Shown: in pieces, positions 8,574 to 17,242 of the stretch | Numbering within the stretch: position 1 is the stretch's first letter | How the letters are laid out: each line of letters begins with the position of its first letter | Assembly: GCF_039592695.1 (NCBI RefSeq) | Contig: NZ_JBBUTK010000003.1 | Location: 496,001-560,000, forward strand | Direction: 5' to 3' | DNA from: Flagellimonas_A sp039592695 | GTDB lineage: Bacteria > Bacteroidota > Bacteroidia > Flavobacteriales > Flavobacteriaceae | Length of the DNA: 64,000 nt | Program-made: the position numbers and the translations under genes | Notes under the pieces: generated by a model | What the model was told of the DNA's origin: nothing | Seen by the model: the letters and a program-made list of their open reading frames with translations, nothing else | The model's database searches: none

Positions 8574-9506
8574 ATGAGCGAAGGCAAACTCTTGATCGTT
8601 GGCACACTGGCCTTTGATGCGATTGAAACTCCATTTGGAAAAACAGATAAGATTTTGGGCGGTGCCGCAACCTTTATTGGCTTGGCCGCTTCACAGTTTA
8701 AGGTAGATTCAGCGATTGTCTCGGTAGTGGGCGACGATTTTCCACAAGAATATCTCGATATGCTTTCTGATAGAAATATCGATTTATCAGGTGTTGAGAT
8801 CGTCAAAGGGGGCAAAACCTTCTATTGGAAAGGCCGATATCACAACGATCTCAATTCTCGTGACACCCTTGCTACTGAGCTGAATACACTCGCAGACTTC
8901 AATCCTGTTGTTCCTGAAAATTATAAGGATGCCGATGTGGTCATGTTGGGCAATCTACACCCAAACATTCAAATGAGTGTCATCAATCAGATGAAAAAAC
9001 GGCCAAAACTGGTCATTCTTGACACGATGAATTTCTGGATGGACAATACTTGGGATGAACTCATGGAGGTCATCAAGCACATCGATGTTCTTACCATCAA
9101 CGATGAAGAGGCGCGACAAATGACCAACGAATACTCGTTGGTGAAAGCCGCGGTGAAAATACAGGAAAAAGGCCCAAAATTTTTGGTCATCAAAAAGGGG
9201 GAGCACGGTGCACTGCTGTTTCACGAAAACCAGATATTTTTCGCCCCTGCCCTGCCATTGGAAGAAGTTTTTGACCCAACAGGTGCAGGTGACACCTTTG
9301 CAGGTGGTTTTGCCGGTTATTTGGCCGCAACAAAAAACCTGTCTTTTGAAAACATGAAAAATGCTGTTGTACATGCATCCAATCTGGCATCGTTCAGTGT
9401 TGAACGCTTCGGTACTGAAAGAATGCAGCACTTAAAGAATGTTGAGGTCAATAAACGGCTGCAAGAGTTTCAACAACTGACCCAATTTGATATTGATTTG
9501 CAATAA
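8574..9506 (+). CDS. PfkB-family carbohydrate kinase
   Basis: 310 residues of the ribokinase/PfkB fold. The N-terminal substrate-binding GGAATFIGLAASQF and the C-terminal ATP/catalytic signature DPTGAGDTFAGGFAGYLA (Asp in the anion-hole GAGD motif) are clear. The substrate cannot be told; adenosine kinase-like and sugar kinase-like members both share these motifs. It is 39 bp after the RNase H gene and is followed by a strong terminator before the PurF-like gene, a neighbour pair that is often conserved in Flavobacteriia, which could hint at a nucleoside or ribose-phosphate substrate. Confidence 0.88.
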   Translation: MSEGKLLIVGTLAFDAIETPFGKTDKILGGAATFIGLAASQFKVDSAIVSVVGDDFPQEYLDMLSDRNIDLSGVEIVKGGKTFYWKGRYHNDLNSRDTLATELNTLADFNPVVPENYKDADVVMLGNLHPNIQMSVINQMKKRPKLVILDTMNFWMDNTWDELMEVIKHIDVLTINDEEARQMTNEYSLVKAAVKIQEKGPKFLVIKKGEHGALLFHENQIFFAPALPLEEVFDPTGAGDTFAGGFAGYLAATKNLSFENMKNAVVHASNLASFSVERFGTERMQHLKNVEVNKRLQEFQQLTQFDIDLQ

Positions 9507-9512
9507 TGATGT

Positions 9513-9537
9513 GCCCTGCCTTAAACAGGGCTTTTTT
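9513..9537 (+). terminator. Terminator after the PfkB kinase gene
   Basis: GCCCTG and CAGGGC form a 6-bp GC-rich stem with a 7-base loop, followed by six T. It ends only 11 bases before the start codon of the PurF-like gene, so either that gene's transcript starts inside or after this hairpin, or it depends on read-through. Confidence 0.8.
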
Positions 9538-9548
9538 ATTTTTAAATA

Positions 9549-11447
9549 ATGAGTGATGCTATTAAGCACGAATGCGGAATTTCATTGATCCGCCTGCTAA
9601 AGCCCTTGCAATACTATAAAGACAAATATGGTACAGCCTTTTATGGGGTAAACAAAATGTACCTCATGATGGAAAAGCAGCATAACCGTGGCCAAGATGG
9701 TGCGGGCTTTGCCAGTATTAAACTCGATATGTCACCTGGCGAACGGTATATGAGCAGGGTGCGCTCCATTCAAAAACAGCCCATTCAAGACATCTTTGAT
9801 CAAATCAATAACCGCATCAATTCATCGATTGCTGAAAACCCCCAGCTTTGGGATGATGTACAAACGCAAAAAAAAACCATTCCATATATAGGTGAACTGT
9901 TGTTGGGCCACGTTCGTTACGGCACTTTTGGCAAGAACAGTATCGAGAGTGTACACCCTTTTTTAAGGCAGAACAACTGGATGCACCGCAACCTCATCGT
10001 CGCGGGCAATTTCAATATGACCAATGTAGATGAGCTCTTCAGCAACTTGGTCGAACTGGGGCAGCACCCTAAAGAAATGGCCGACACCATTACAGTCATG
10101 GAAAAAATCGGGCATTTTTTGGACGATGCCGTTGCCAAAATCTATAAGGAAATTAAAAAAGAAGGGTTCAGCAAGCGGGAAGCCTCACCATTGATTGCCG
10201 AACGCCTGAACATTGCCAAGATTTTAAGAAAAGCGGCTAAAAACTGGGATGGCGGTTATGCCATGGCTGGATTGATAGGCCATGGTGACGCGTTTGTGCT
10301 TCGAGATCCTGCCGGCATACGGCCAACCTACCACTATAAAGATGACGAGGTGGTCGTAGTAGCCTCTGAGCGGCCTGCCATACAAACGGTGTTCAATGTC
10401 AAGTATGAAGATGTGGGCGAGTTAGAGCCTGGCCATGCCATTATTGTAAAAAAGAGTGGTGATGTATCTTTCAAGGAAATCTTGGAACCGAGGGAAAGAA
10501 AGGCTTGTTCTTTTGAGCGCATTTACTTTTCGAGGGGCAGTGACAAAGAGATTTATGAAGAACGGAAAAATCTGGGCAAGTTTTTGTTTCCACAAATAAA
10601 AAAAGCCATCAACGGCGATTTGTTGAATACGGTGTTCTCGTACATTCCGAATACTGCCGAAACTTCTTTCTTTGGTATGGTCAAAGAGGCCCAAACGTAT
10701 CTCAACAAAAAGAAAGAGGAACAAATTTTAGAACTTGGCCCATCCATCACGCAAGAAAAACTGCATGAAATTCTAGATGTACGGCCTCGAATCGAAAAAG
10801 TTGCCATCAAAGATGCTAAATTGCGAACCTTCATTACCCAAGATAGCAGTAGAGACGATTTGGTAGAGCATGTCTATGACATCTCTTACGGTTCGGTCGG
10901 GCCGAATGATAATCTGGTCATTATCGATGATAGCATCGTTCGGGGTACCACTTTGAAAAAGAGCATTCTAAAAATGTTGGACCGACTATCGCCAAAGAAA
11001 ATAGTCGTCGTTTCTTCAGCTCCCCAGATACGTTTTCCTGATTGTTATGGTATTGACATGGCAAAATTGGAAGATTTTATTGCCTTTAGGGCGGCCTTGG
11101 CACTGCACAAAGATCGGGGTACCTATAATGTGGTCGAAACTATTTATGAAAAGTGCATTGCCCAAATCGGAACGAAGGACAAAAAAGTCATCAACCATGT
11201 CAAAGATCTGTATGCCCCATTTTCAGCTGAAGAAGTCTCTATCAAGATCGGTGAACTATTGAGTCCACAAGATATTAGTGCCGAAGTGCTGATAATTTAC
11301 CAAACAATAGAGAACCTGCACAGGGCCTGCCCAAAAAATTTGGGAGATTGGTATTTTACCGGTGACTACCCAACCCCTGGAGGCAATCGTGTCGTGAACA
11401 GGGCCTTTATCAATTTCTTCGAAGGAAAGAACCAACGTGCCTACTGA
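9549..11447 (+). CDS. Long PurF-like amidophosphoribosyltransferase
   Basis: 632 residues, well above the 470-510 of classical PurF. The glutaminase half is intact: C9 follows an 8-residue propeptide (MSDAIKHE-CGISL), with NRGQDGAGFASI, LLGHVRYGTFG and AGNFNMTN. LRDPAGIRPTYHY joins the domains. The phosphoribosyltransferase PRPP motif NLVIIDDSIVRGTT is near residue 455. Extra length lies in a linker around residues 190-230 and 350-440 and in the C-terminus. Bacteroidota commonly carry this long form besides ordinary PurF, so it may be a paralogue of unknown substrate rather than the pathway enzyme. I therefore give no gene symbol. Confidence 0.85.
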   Translation: MSDAIKHECGISLIRLLKPLQYYKDKYGTAFYGVNKMYLMMEKQHNRGQDGAGFASIKLDMSPGERYMSRVRSIQKQPIQDIFDQINNRINSSIAENPQLWDDVQTQKKTIPYIGELLLGHVRYGTFGKNSIESVHPFLRQNNWMHRNLIVAGNFNMTNVDELFSNLVELGQHPKEMADTITVMEKIGHFLDDAVAKIYKEIKKEGFSKREASPLIAERLNIAKILRKAAKNWDGGYAMAGLIGHGDAFVLRDPAGIRPTYHYKDDEVVVVASERPAIQTVFNVKYEDVGELEPGHAIIVKKSGDVSFKEILEPRERKACSFERIYFSRGSDKEIYEERKNLGKFLFPQIKKAINGDLLNTVFSYIPNTAETSFFGMVKEAQTYLNKKKEEQILELGPSITQEKLHEILDVRPRIEKVAIKDAKLRTFITQDSSRDDLVEHVYDISYGSVGPNDNLVIIDDSIVRGTTLKKSILKMLDRLSPKKIVVVSSAPQIRFPDCYGIDMAKLEDFIAFRAALALHKDRGTYNVVETIYEKCIAQIGTKDKKVINHVKDLYAPFSAEEVSIKIGELLSPQDISAEVLIIYQTIENLHRACPKNLGDWYFTGDYPTPGGNRVVNRAFINFFEGKNQRAY

Positions 11448-11547
11448 GAAAATACCATTCATCGTAAGAAAATTGCTTTTTATCGATGAAAATGACCTTT
11501 TACCGTCTTTTTGCTCCCTTGACCAAGCTAGGCTCTAAATTCGAATT

Positions 11548-11620
11548 GCCATAGCATAAGTAGGTTAAGTTCATGGTAAGATTTGGGGCAAAAAAGGTGG
11601 AGACTTCTCCACCTTTTTTA
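11548..11620 (+). ncRNA. Candidate small RNA, copy 1 of 3
   Basis: A 39-base element at 11549-11587 is repeated at 11768 and 11962. Its first 28 bases fold: CCAT pairs with ATGG, AGC with GTT, TAA with TTA, around the loop GTAGG. A linker TAAGATTTGGGG leads to a terminator stem GGTGGAG/CTCCACC (11596-11613) and a T run. Upstream are TTTG at 11510-11513 and TAAATTCG at 11536-11543, a fair Bacteroidota promoter with 22-base spacing that would start transcription near 11548. I find no open reading frame in it. Predicted transcript is about 70 bases. Confidence 0.7.
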
Positions 11621-11766
11621 TTTCATTAATGCGATGCGTTTGAATTTTGTACTCCTTTTCTTCAGCTTTTATCAAACTTCGTATTGGCCGTCGCATTTCA
11701 CCCGATTAAACAGGCGTTCGTCTAAAAGCTTTTTCATTTAAGGAACCTTAAAATACATTTGGGTCT

Positions 11767-11838
11767 ACCATAGCATAAGTAGGTTAAGTTCATGGTAAGA
11801 TTTGGGGAAAGAAGGCGGAGTTAACTCCGCCTTCTTTA
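11767..11838 (+). ncRNA. Candidate small RNA, copy 2 of 3
   Basis: The 39-base element at 11768-11806 is identical to copy 1. The terminator has a wholly different stem, GAAGGCGGAG/CTCCGCCTTC with loop TTAA (11811-11834), so the hairpin is kept while the sequence changes. A perfect -7 box TACATTTG lies at 11754-11761, six bases before the predicted start; the matching upstream position is TTTT at 11731-11734 with 19-base spacing. The U-run after the stem is shorter (TTCTTT) than in copy 1. Confidence 0.72.
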
Positions 11839-11960
11839 TGTTTGAAACCCAAGGCATTAATAAGAAAATCCGTTTGAATTTTCTGTCAGAAGTCTTCACC
11901 TGTTTCAAAAAAATGTTAAAGTTTCTTTGTTATTTCCCACAATACCAGTAATTTAGTCTT

Positions 11961-12036
11961 GCCATAGCATAAGTAGGTTAAGTTTATGGTAAGATTTGGG
12001 ACGAAAAGGGTGGGTTCTTTCCCACCCTTTTCTATT
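11961..12036 (+). ncRNA. Candidate small RNA, copy 3 of 3
   Basis: The element at 11962-12000 differs from the other copies by one C-to-T change in the bulge beside the ATGG strand, which leaves the fold intact or adds a pair. The terminator stem is GAAAAGGGTGGG/CCCACCCTTTTC (12003-12032) with loop TTCTTT. The promoter is TTTG at 11926-11929, 19 bases, then TAATTTAG at 11949-11956 (one mismatch to TAnnTTTG). Flanking bases such as CATTAAT and CGTTTGAATTTT recur between copies, showing tandem duplication of a unit of about 200 bp. Confidence 0.72.
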
Positions 12037-12061
12037 TCCAGAATTTTAACCCAAGACATTA

Positions 12062-12092
12062 AAAAAGGCCCGATTTTTTGTCGGGCCTTTTT
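12062..12092 (-). terminator. Terminator of the superoxide dismutase gene
   Basis: AAAAAGGCCCGA and TCGGGCCTTTTT form a 12-bp stem with a 7-base loop, 22 bases after the minus-strand sod stop at 12114. It has A/T runs on both sides and could act in both directions, also stopping read-through from the small RNA copies. Confidence 0.85.
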
Positions 12093-12113
12093 CTTTAAAC
12101 CTTTTGGGGTGTA

Positions 12114-12722
12114 CTACTTATTCTCGGCGTACAATTTAGAAACTTCATCCCAATTGATGATATTGAAAAATGCCGAAACATAATCGGGTCTTCTGTTCTG
12201 GTAGTTCAGATAGTATGCATGCTCCCATACATCCAGTCCAAGAATGGGTTGGCCACCACATCCCGTATTGGGCATCAATGGATTGTCTTGATTTGGAGTG
12301 GAGCAGATTTCCAATTTTCCTCCTGGGTGTACACAAAGCCATGCCCAACCAGATCCAAAACGGCTTCCGGCGGCAGAACTGAATTTTTCCTTAAAGCTGT
12401 CGAAAGAACCGAAGGCATCATCAATTGCAGAGGCCAGTTCGCCTGAAGGCGTTCCGCCCCCATCGGGTGACATCACCTTCCAAAACAGCGAGTGGTTGTA
12501 AAATCCTCCTCCATTGTTTCTTACCGCAGCATTGCTCATGTCCATATTTGAAAGAATGTCTTCAATCGACTTGCCTTCCAAATCAGTTCCCTCGATTGCA
12601 CCGTTCAGTTTCGTGGTATATCCGTTATGGTGTTTGGTATGGTGGATTTCCATTGTTCGTGCATCAATATGTGGTTCCAACGCATCGTAGGCGTAGGGTA
12701 ATTTAGGTAGCTGAAATGCCAT
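12114..12722 (-). CDS. Superoxide dismutase (Fe/Mn type)
   Basis: 202 residues, normal length. It dismutates superoxide to oxygen and hydrogen peroxide. The four metal ligands are visible: H27 (EIHHTKHH), H77 (GGGFYNHSLFW), D164 and H168 (LGLDVWEHAYYL). GGGFYNHS favours an iron or cambialistic type, but metal choice cannot be settled from sequence, so sodA versus sodB is left open. No signal peptide is present, so it is cytoplasmic. It is divergent from the AddA-like gene, and a TATTTTTG box at 12759-12766 (minus strand) is a good candidate for its promoter. Confidence 0.96.
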   Translation of the reverse strand: MAFQLPKLPYAYDALEPHIDARTMEIHHTKHHNGYTTKLNGAIEGTDLEGKSIEDILSNMDMSNAAVRNNGGGFYNHSLFWKVMSPDGGGTPSGELASAIDDAFGSFDSFKEKFSSAAGSRFGSGWAWLCVHPGGKLEICSTPNQDNPLMPNTGCGGQPILGLDVWEHAYYLNYQNRRPDYVSAFFNIINWDEVSKLYAENK

Positions 12723-12758
12723 AATTTATCGTGTTTTTAAGTTATTATTGTTCCATCC

Positions 12759-12766
12759 CAAAAATA
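12759..12766 (-). promoter_or_regulatory. Probable -7 box of the superoxide dismutase promoter
   Basis: The minus strand reads TATTTTTG, a perfect match to TAnnTTTG, 36 bases upstream of the sod ATG. No clear TTTG at the -33 position is seen. The box lies inside the far-upstream ATG extension of the divergent helicase gene, which argues that the extension is not coding. Confidence 0.5.
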
Positions 12767-12825
12767 CGGTTTTAACATTTAATTTTTTTAAATTATATGT
12801 TAACAACATCAATGGAATCAGTATT

Positions 12826-15800
12826 TTGCGCATAAAAGCACGCATCACGAAAACTTTCGAAATATACAGCGCTTCAGCAGGTTCGGGAAAGACGTACCAA
12901 TTGACAAAAATCTACCTTTCGCTGCTTCTGAAAAAAAATTCTTTTCGTCTTTACCGACAACTTCTTGCCATCACTTTTACCAACAAAGCGGTAGGCGAAA
13001 TGAAAGAGCGAATACTCAACAATCTTTACAACTTCAGTCTTGAAGATATCCCCGATCAGAGCAAACCGCTTTTCAATGAACTTTTGGATGAACTTTCATT
13101 GGAGCCCAAACAGCTTCAAGAAAAATCGCAAAGCATACTTAAAGAGTTGCTGCACAACTACGCCTTTTTTGAGGTATCGACCATTGACAGATTCAACCAC
13201 AAATTAATTCGAACCTTCGCCCAAGACTTAAAAATCGCCCAGAATTTTGAGGTGGTGCTTAATACCGATGTCTTGTTGGAAGAGGCCATTGCCAGACTTT
13301 TGTCAAGTGCAGGTACCCATAATGAGCTTACCAAAGTGCTCATGGACTTCACCTTCGATAAAATCAGCGACGACAAAAGTTGGAACATCTCATACGATCT
13401 TGCTGATATCGGGAAGCTTATTTTTCAAGAGAACCACTACGAGCATCTATCGAGGTTAAAAGAAAAAAATCTGTATGATTTTTTGGGCTTGAAATCAATC
13501 CTGCAATCAAAAATTGCTGCACTGCAAAAAAAAATGCAAGGTTGTGCCGACAAGGTTCTGGACATCATTGCTTCGAATGGACTTGAATTCTCAGATTTCT
13601 ATTCCGGTTATTTTCCTAAGTTCATGAAAACACTCTCAGAAGGGAGCTCTAACATCAACTTCGGCGCTGGCTGGAAACAAGATTTCGAAAATGCCAGGCT
13701 GTATGGCAAGAATTCACCGTCAGCAAGTCTCATCGAATCACTGCGCCCAAAATTCACCACTATTTTCAAAACAATCAAAAGCGATTTTGAAGAGGCATCT
13801 TTTTTCAGAAATGCCCTGAAAAATGTAATTCCGCTGGCGTTGCTCAATGAAATAACAAAGCAAATCGAAGCGCTCAAGCAAGAACGCAACCTGCTGCCCA
13901 TATCAGAGTTCAATACCATCATCTCAAAAGAGATCAAGAATCAGCCCATACCTTTTATATATGAACGCTTGGGTGAAAAATACCGGCACTACTTTATTGA
14001 CGAATTTCAAGATACTTCGCTCATGCAGTGGCAAAACTTGGTTCCGTTGATCGGCAACGCACTTGAAGGTGAAAATGAGCTTGGTGAAAAAGGATCGTTA
14101 CTTTTGGTGGGTGATGTAAAGCAAGCCATCTATAGATGGCGCGGTGGCAGGGCCGAGCAGTTTTTGAATCTCATCAATCTGAATTCGAATCCGTTTTCAG
14201 TTTCAGCAAATGTGGTGTCAATGGCATCAAACTGGCGCAGCCATACTGAAATTGTAAATTTCAACAACAGTTTTTTTCGCCACGCCGCAAAAGCACTTCA
14301 GAACAAACAACATCGTGAACTCTATGAAATTGGTTCAAAACAAAAAATCCAAAATAAGCAAACTGGCTGTGTTGAGTTGATTTTTGTCGAAAATGCAAAA
14401 GATGCGGAAGCGGACCCTTATTGTGAGCAAACACTGCAATTGATACAAAGCGTTCTTGAAAAGGGTTATGATTATAAAGACATCTGCATTTTGGTACGTA
14501 AAAACAAATACGGCGTCACGTTGGCCAATCATTTGGCACACCATAATATTCCAATAGTATCGTCTGAGTCTTTGCTTCTCAAAGAAAATCCAAAAATCTT
14601 GTTCTTGGTTGCCTTTTTGAGATATTTTCATGATGAAAGTGACCAATATGCTTTTTATATGGTGCTCTCATCTCTTGCCCCCAAGAAAAACCATCATGAA
14701 TTTATCTCGGCATATCTAAATGCCCCTAGAAAGTTTTATTCGGATTTTGAGATTGATTCGGAAAGTTTAAAGAAATCCACCACCTACAATATTGTTGAAT
14801 GGCTCGTTGCCAAATTTTCACTCTCCAGTGGTTCTGAAGCGTTCGTCCATCAGTTCCTCGAGATGGTTTTTGAAGTTGAAAAAAAAGACGGTACAGGTAT
14901 TTATCAAGTATTGCAGCATTGGGAAGCCAATGTGCATAAGCTTTCCATAACCGCCCCAGAGCACATGAATGCGGTAAAAATAATGACCGTTCACAAGGCA
15001 AAGGGTTTAGAGTTTCCTGTCGTGATTTTTCCCTATGCAGACTCCAAAATTATTGATTCGCGCAATAAAAAGATATGGATTGACATTGAAGAGGAAGATT
15101 TGGCAGCTTTTGATGAGTTGCTGTTTGACTATGGTAAGCTTCTCGGTGAGAGAGAGGGCCGTGCCAAGAACGTTTATCAGACCGAGCAAGAAAACTTAGC
15201 GCTAGATGCCTTCAACGTGCTTTATGTCGCAATGACAAGAGCCATCAGCGCTCTTTTTGTGATTACGGCCAAAATTGATGAAAAAAAAGCACTCCAAAAT
15301 GATAGTTATTCCGCACTCTTTATTGATTACCTCAAGCATCTAGCAATGTACGACCAAACAAAAAGCGCATATCGATTTGGCCATTTGCTTCCTCCCGATA
15401 AAAAACAAAAAGAGCATTCGCTTTCTGAAGAAGTTTCCTTCGAATCCTTCTCAACGCAATTGCCCAACTCAGTATCTAAGGCCTCTGGCAGTTTTGAGAG
15501 CGAGGCCACCCGTTTTGGCGAGCTTTTTCACAATTTCATGTCTAAAATCGATGACAAACACGATGCTGAACAAGCGATTGATGCACTCAAAAGTGGCAAC
15601 GCTTTATCTTTGGAAGAAGAGAACTTTTTGCGAAGCTCTTATCTTAAGATTATAAGTCATCCTGAAATCAATGGCTATTTCAAAACTGTTGGCCATGTTT
15701 ATAATGAAAAAGACATTCTGCATCCTGAACTGGGCATTTTAAGGCCTGATAGAATCGTTGTAGAACAAGACAAAGCAACGCTGATTGACTACAAGACCGG

Positions 15801-15930
15801 TCAAAAATCCCCGGCACACAAGCAACAGATGCAACGATATGCATCCGCTTTGGTTGACATGGGGTTTGAAATCGATAAAAATGTACTCATTTATTTCAGC
15901 AGCAAAAACATTGAACCTGTTATTTTTTAA
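12826..15930 (+). CDS. AddA-like UvrD helicase/PD-(D/E)XK nuclease
   Basis: About 1034 residues from the TTG at 12826; an in-frame ATG at 12748 would add 26 AT-rich residues overlapping the sod promoter and is less likely. Helicase motifs are in order: Walker A SASAGSGKTY near residue 16, motif II YFIDEFQDTS near 390, motif III GDVKQAIYRWRGG, motif V MTVHKAKGLEFPVV, motif VI LYVAMTRA. The C-terminus has a RecB-type nuclease: FGELFHNFM, RPDR and IDYKTG near residue 987. It is expected to pair with the AddB-like protein encoded at 18752 in double-strand break repair. Kbl follows after 5 bp. Confidence 0.9.
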   Translation: MRIKARITKTFEIYSASAGSGKTYQLTKIYLSLLLKKNSFRLYRQLLAITFTNKAVGEMKERILNNLYNFSLEDIPDQSKPLFNELLDELSLEPKQLQEKSQSILKELLHNYAFFEVSTIDRFNHKLIRTFAQDLKIAQNFEVVLNTDVLLEEAIARLLSSAGTHNELTKVLMDFTFDKISDDKSWNISYDLADIGKLIFQENHYEHLSRLKEKNLYDFLGLKSILQSKIAALQKKMQGCADKVLDIIASNGLEFSDFYSGYFPKFMKTLSEGSSNINFGAGWKQDFENARLYGKNSPSASLIESLRPKFTTIFKTIKSDFEEASFFRNALKNVIPLALLNEITKQIEALKQERNLLPISEFNTIISKEIKNQPIPFIYERLGEKYRHYFIDEFQDTSLMQWQNLVPLIGNALEGENELGEKGSLLLVGDVKQAIYRWRGGRAEQFLNLINLNSNPFSVSANVVSMASNWRSHTEIVNFNNSFFRHAAKALQNKQHRELYEIGSKQKIQNKQTGCVELIFVENAKDAEADPYCEQTLQLIQSVLEKGYDYKDICILVRKNKYGVTLANHLAHHNIPIVSSESLLLKENPKILFLVAFLRYFHDESDQYAFYMVLSSLAPKKNHHEFISAYLNAPRKFYSDFEIDSESLKKSTTYNIVEWLVAKFSLSSGSEAFVHQFLEMVFEVEKKDGTGIYQVLQHWEANVHKLSITAPEHMNAVKIMTVHKAKGLEFPVVIFPYADSKIIDSRNKKIWIDIEEEDLAAFDELLFDYGKLLGEREGRAKNVYQTEQENLALDAFNVLYVAMTRAISALFVITAKIDEKKALQNDSYSALFIDYLKHLAMYDQTKSAYRFGHLLPPDKKQKEHSLSEEVSFESFSTQLPNSVSKASGSFESEATRFGELFHNFMSKIDDKHDAEQAIDALKSGNALSLEEENFLRSSYLKIISHPEINGYFKTVGHVYNEKDILHPELGILRPDRIVVEQDKATLIDYKTGQKSPAHKQQMQRYASALVDMGFEIDKNVLIYFSSKNIEPVIF

Positions 15931-15935
15931 ACACT

Positions 15936-17129
15936 ATGTACGGAAAAATCAAGACACATTTACAAAACGAACTTGAAGAGATTCGCAATGCCGGATTGTT
16001 CAAAAAAGAGCGTATCATTACATCTCCACAAGGTGCCGTTATTAAAATTTCGACCGGGCAAGAGGTCATCAACTTCTGCGCCAACAACTATTTGGGGCTT
16101 TCATCCCATCCAGAAGTCATTAAAGCCGCCAAGGATGCGTTGGATTCACATGGTTTCGGCATGTCTTCAGTTCGCTTCATTTGTGGCACCCAAGACATTC
16201 ACAAAGAGCTAGAAAAGAAAATCGCTGATTTCTACGGAACAGAAGACACCATTTTGTATGCTGCCGCATTTGACGCCAATGGCGGGGTATTCGAACCATT
16301 GCTTACCGCAGAAGATGCCATCATTTCAGATGCTTTGAACCATGCTTCCATCATTGATGGTGTGCGATTGTGCAAAGCTAAAAGGTATCGGTATGATAAT
16401 GGCAATGTGGCTGACCTTGAAAAGCAGTTGATCCAAGCGGACAAAGATGGAGCGAGATTCAAAATCATTGTCACCGATGGTGTATTTTCTATGGATGGAT
16501 TGCTCGCTCCGTTGGATGAAATTTGCGATGTGGCCGAAAAATACGATGCCCTGGTCATGATCGATGAGTGCCATGCGACAGGATTCATTGGTAAGACCGG
16601 CCGTGGAACATTGGAGGAAAAAAATGTCATGAACCGAATCGATATCATAACAGGAACTCTGGGAAAGGCCATGGGCGGTGCCATGGGCGGCTATACCACC
16701 GGGAAAAAAGAAATCATAGAAATACTCAGACAGCGTTCAAGACCCTATTTGTTCTCCAATTCTTTGGCCCCAGCCATAGTGGGTGCTTCCATTAAGGTAT
16801 TTGACATGCTCAAGAACGACCATACACTACGTAACAAGTTGAGCAAGAATACCGAATATTTCAAAAATGGCATGAAAGAGGCCGGTTTTGATATCATAGA
16901 AGGAGATTCAGCAATTGTTCCTGTTATGCTCTACGATGCAAAGCTTTCACAACAGATGGCCGATATGTTATTGGAAAAAGGCATCTATGTCATTGGGTTT
17001 TTCTATCCGGTTGTTCCAAAGGGCAAAGCGCGAATACGGGTACAGCTTTCGGCAGCCCATGAAAAAGAACATCTAGATAAAGCCATTAAAGCATTTATTG
17101 AAGTCGGAAAGGACTTAAACATCGTTTAA
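15936..17129 (+). CDS. kbl: Glycine C-acetyltransferase (2-amino-3-ketobutyrate CoA ligase)
   Basis: 397 residues, standard length. This PLP enzyme interconverts glycine plus acetyl-CoA and 2-amino-3-ketobutyrate in threonine breakdown. It shows FCANNYLGLSSHPEV, GFGMSSVRFICGTQDIHKELE, VMIDECHATGFIG and the PLP lysine K244 in TGTLGKAMGGAMGGY. The high identity of these blocks to Kbl rather than to BioF or serine palmitoyltransferase makes the name firm. It starts 5 bp after the AddA-like gene. No threonine dehydrogenase gene is visible in the window. Confidence 0.96.
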   Translation: MYGKIKTHLQNELEEIRNAGLFKKERIITSPQGAVIKISTGQEVINFCANNYLGLSSHPEVIKAAKDALDSHGFGMSSVRFICGTQDIHKELEKKIADFYGTEDTILYAAAFDANGGVFEPLLTAEDAIISDALNHASIIDGVRLCKAKRYRYDNGNVADLEKQLIQADKDGARFKIIVTDGVFSMDGLLAPLDEICDVAEKYDALVMIDECHATGFIGKTGRGTLEEKNVMNRIDIITGTLGKAMGGAMGGYTTGKKEIIEILRQRSRPYLFSNSLAPAIVGASIKVFDMLKNDHTLRNKLSKNTEYFKNGMKEAGFDIIEGDSAIVPVMLYDAKLSQQMADMLLEKGIYVIGFFYPVVPKGKARIRVQLSAAHEKEHLDKAIKAFIEVGKDLNIV

Positions 17130-17177
17130 ATGCGTTATTTTTTCCATGTAATGCACTAAAAAAAATAAACGATTGAT

Positions 17178-17208
17178 TTTGTTAATAGTTCTTAACAACT
17201 TACATTTG
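17178..17208 (+). promoter_or_regulatory. Promoter of the ompA-like gene
   Basis: TTTG at 17178-17181, a 19-base spacer and TACATTTG at 17201-17208 match the Bacteroidota vegetative promoter exactly. The predicted start is near 17214, leaving a leader of about 30 bases before the ATG at 17243. This is one of the best promoter matches in the window, in keeping with an abundant outer-membrane protein. Confidence 0.82.
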
Positions 17209-17242
17209 CAGCTGATAAACACTTAAACTTAAAATTGTGAAC

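Noticed and set aside
11549..12000. Three direct repeats that might be a CRISPR array
   Set aside because: Repeats are 39 bases but the intervals are about 180 and 155 bases, each copy carries its own promoter and terminator, and no cas gene is near.
12748..12825. N-terminal extension of the AddA-like protein from the ATG at 12748
   Set aside because: It overlaps the sod promoter box, is AT-rich and gives residues unlike the family start; a TTG at 12826 fits better.
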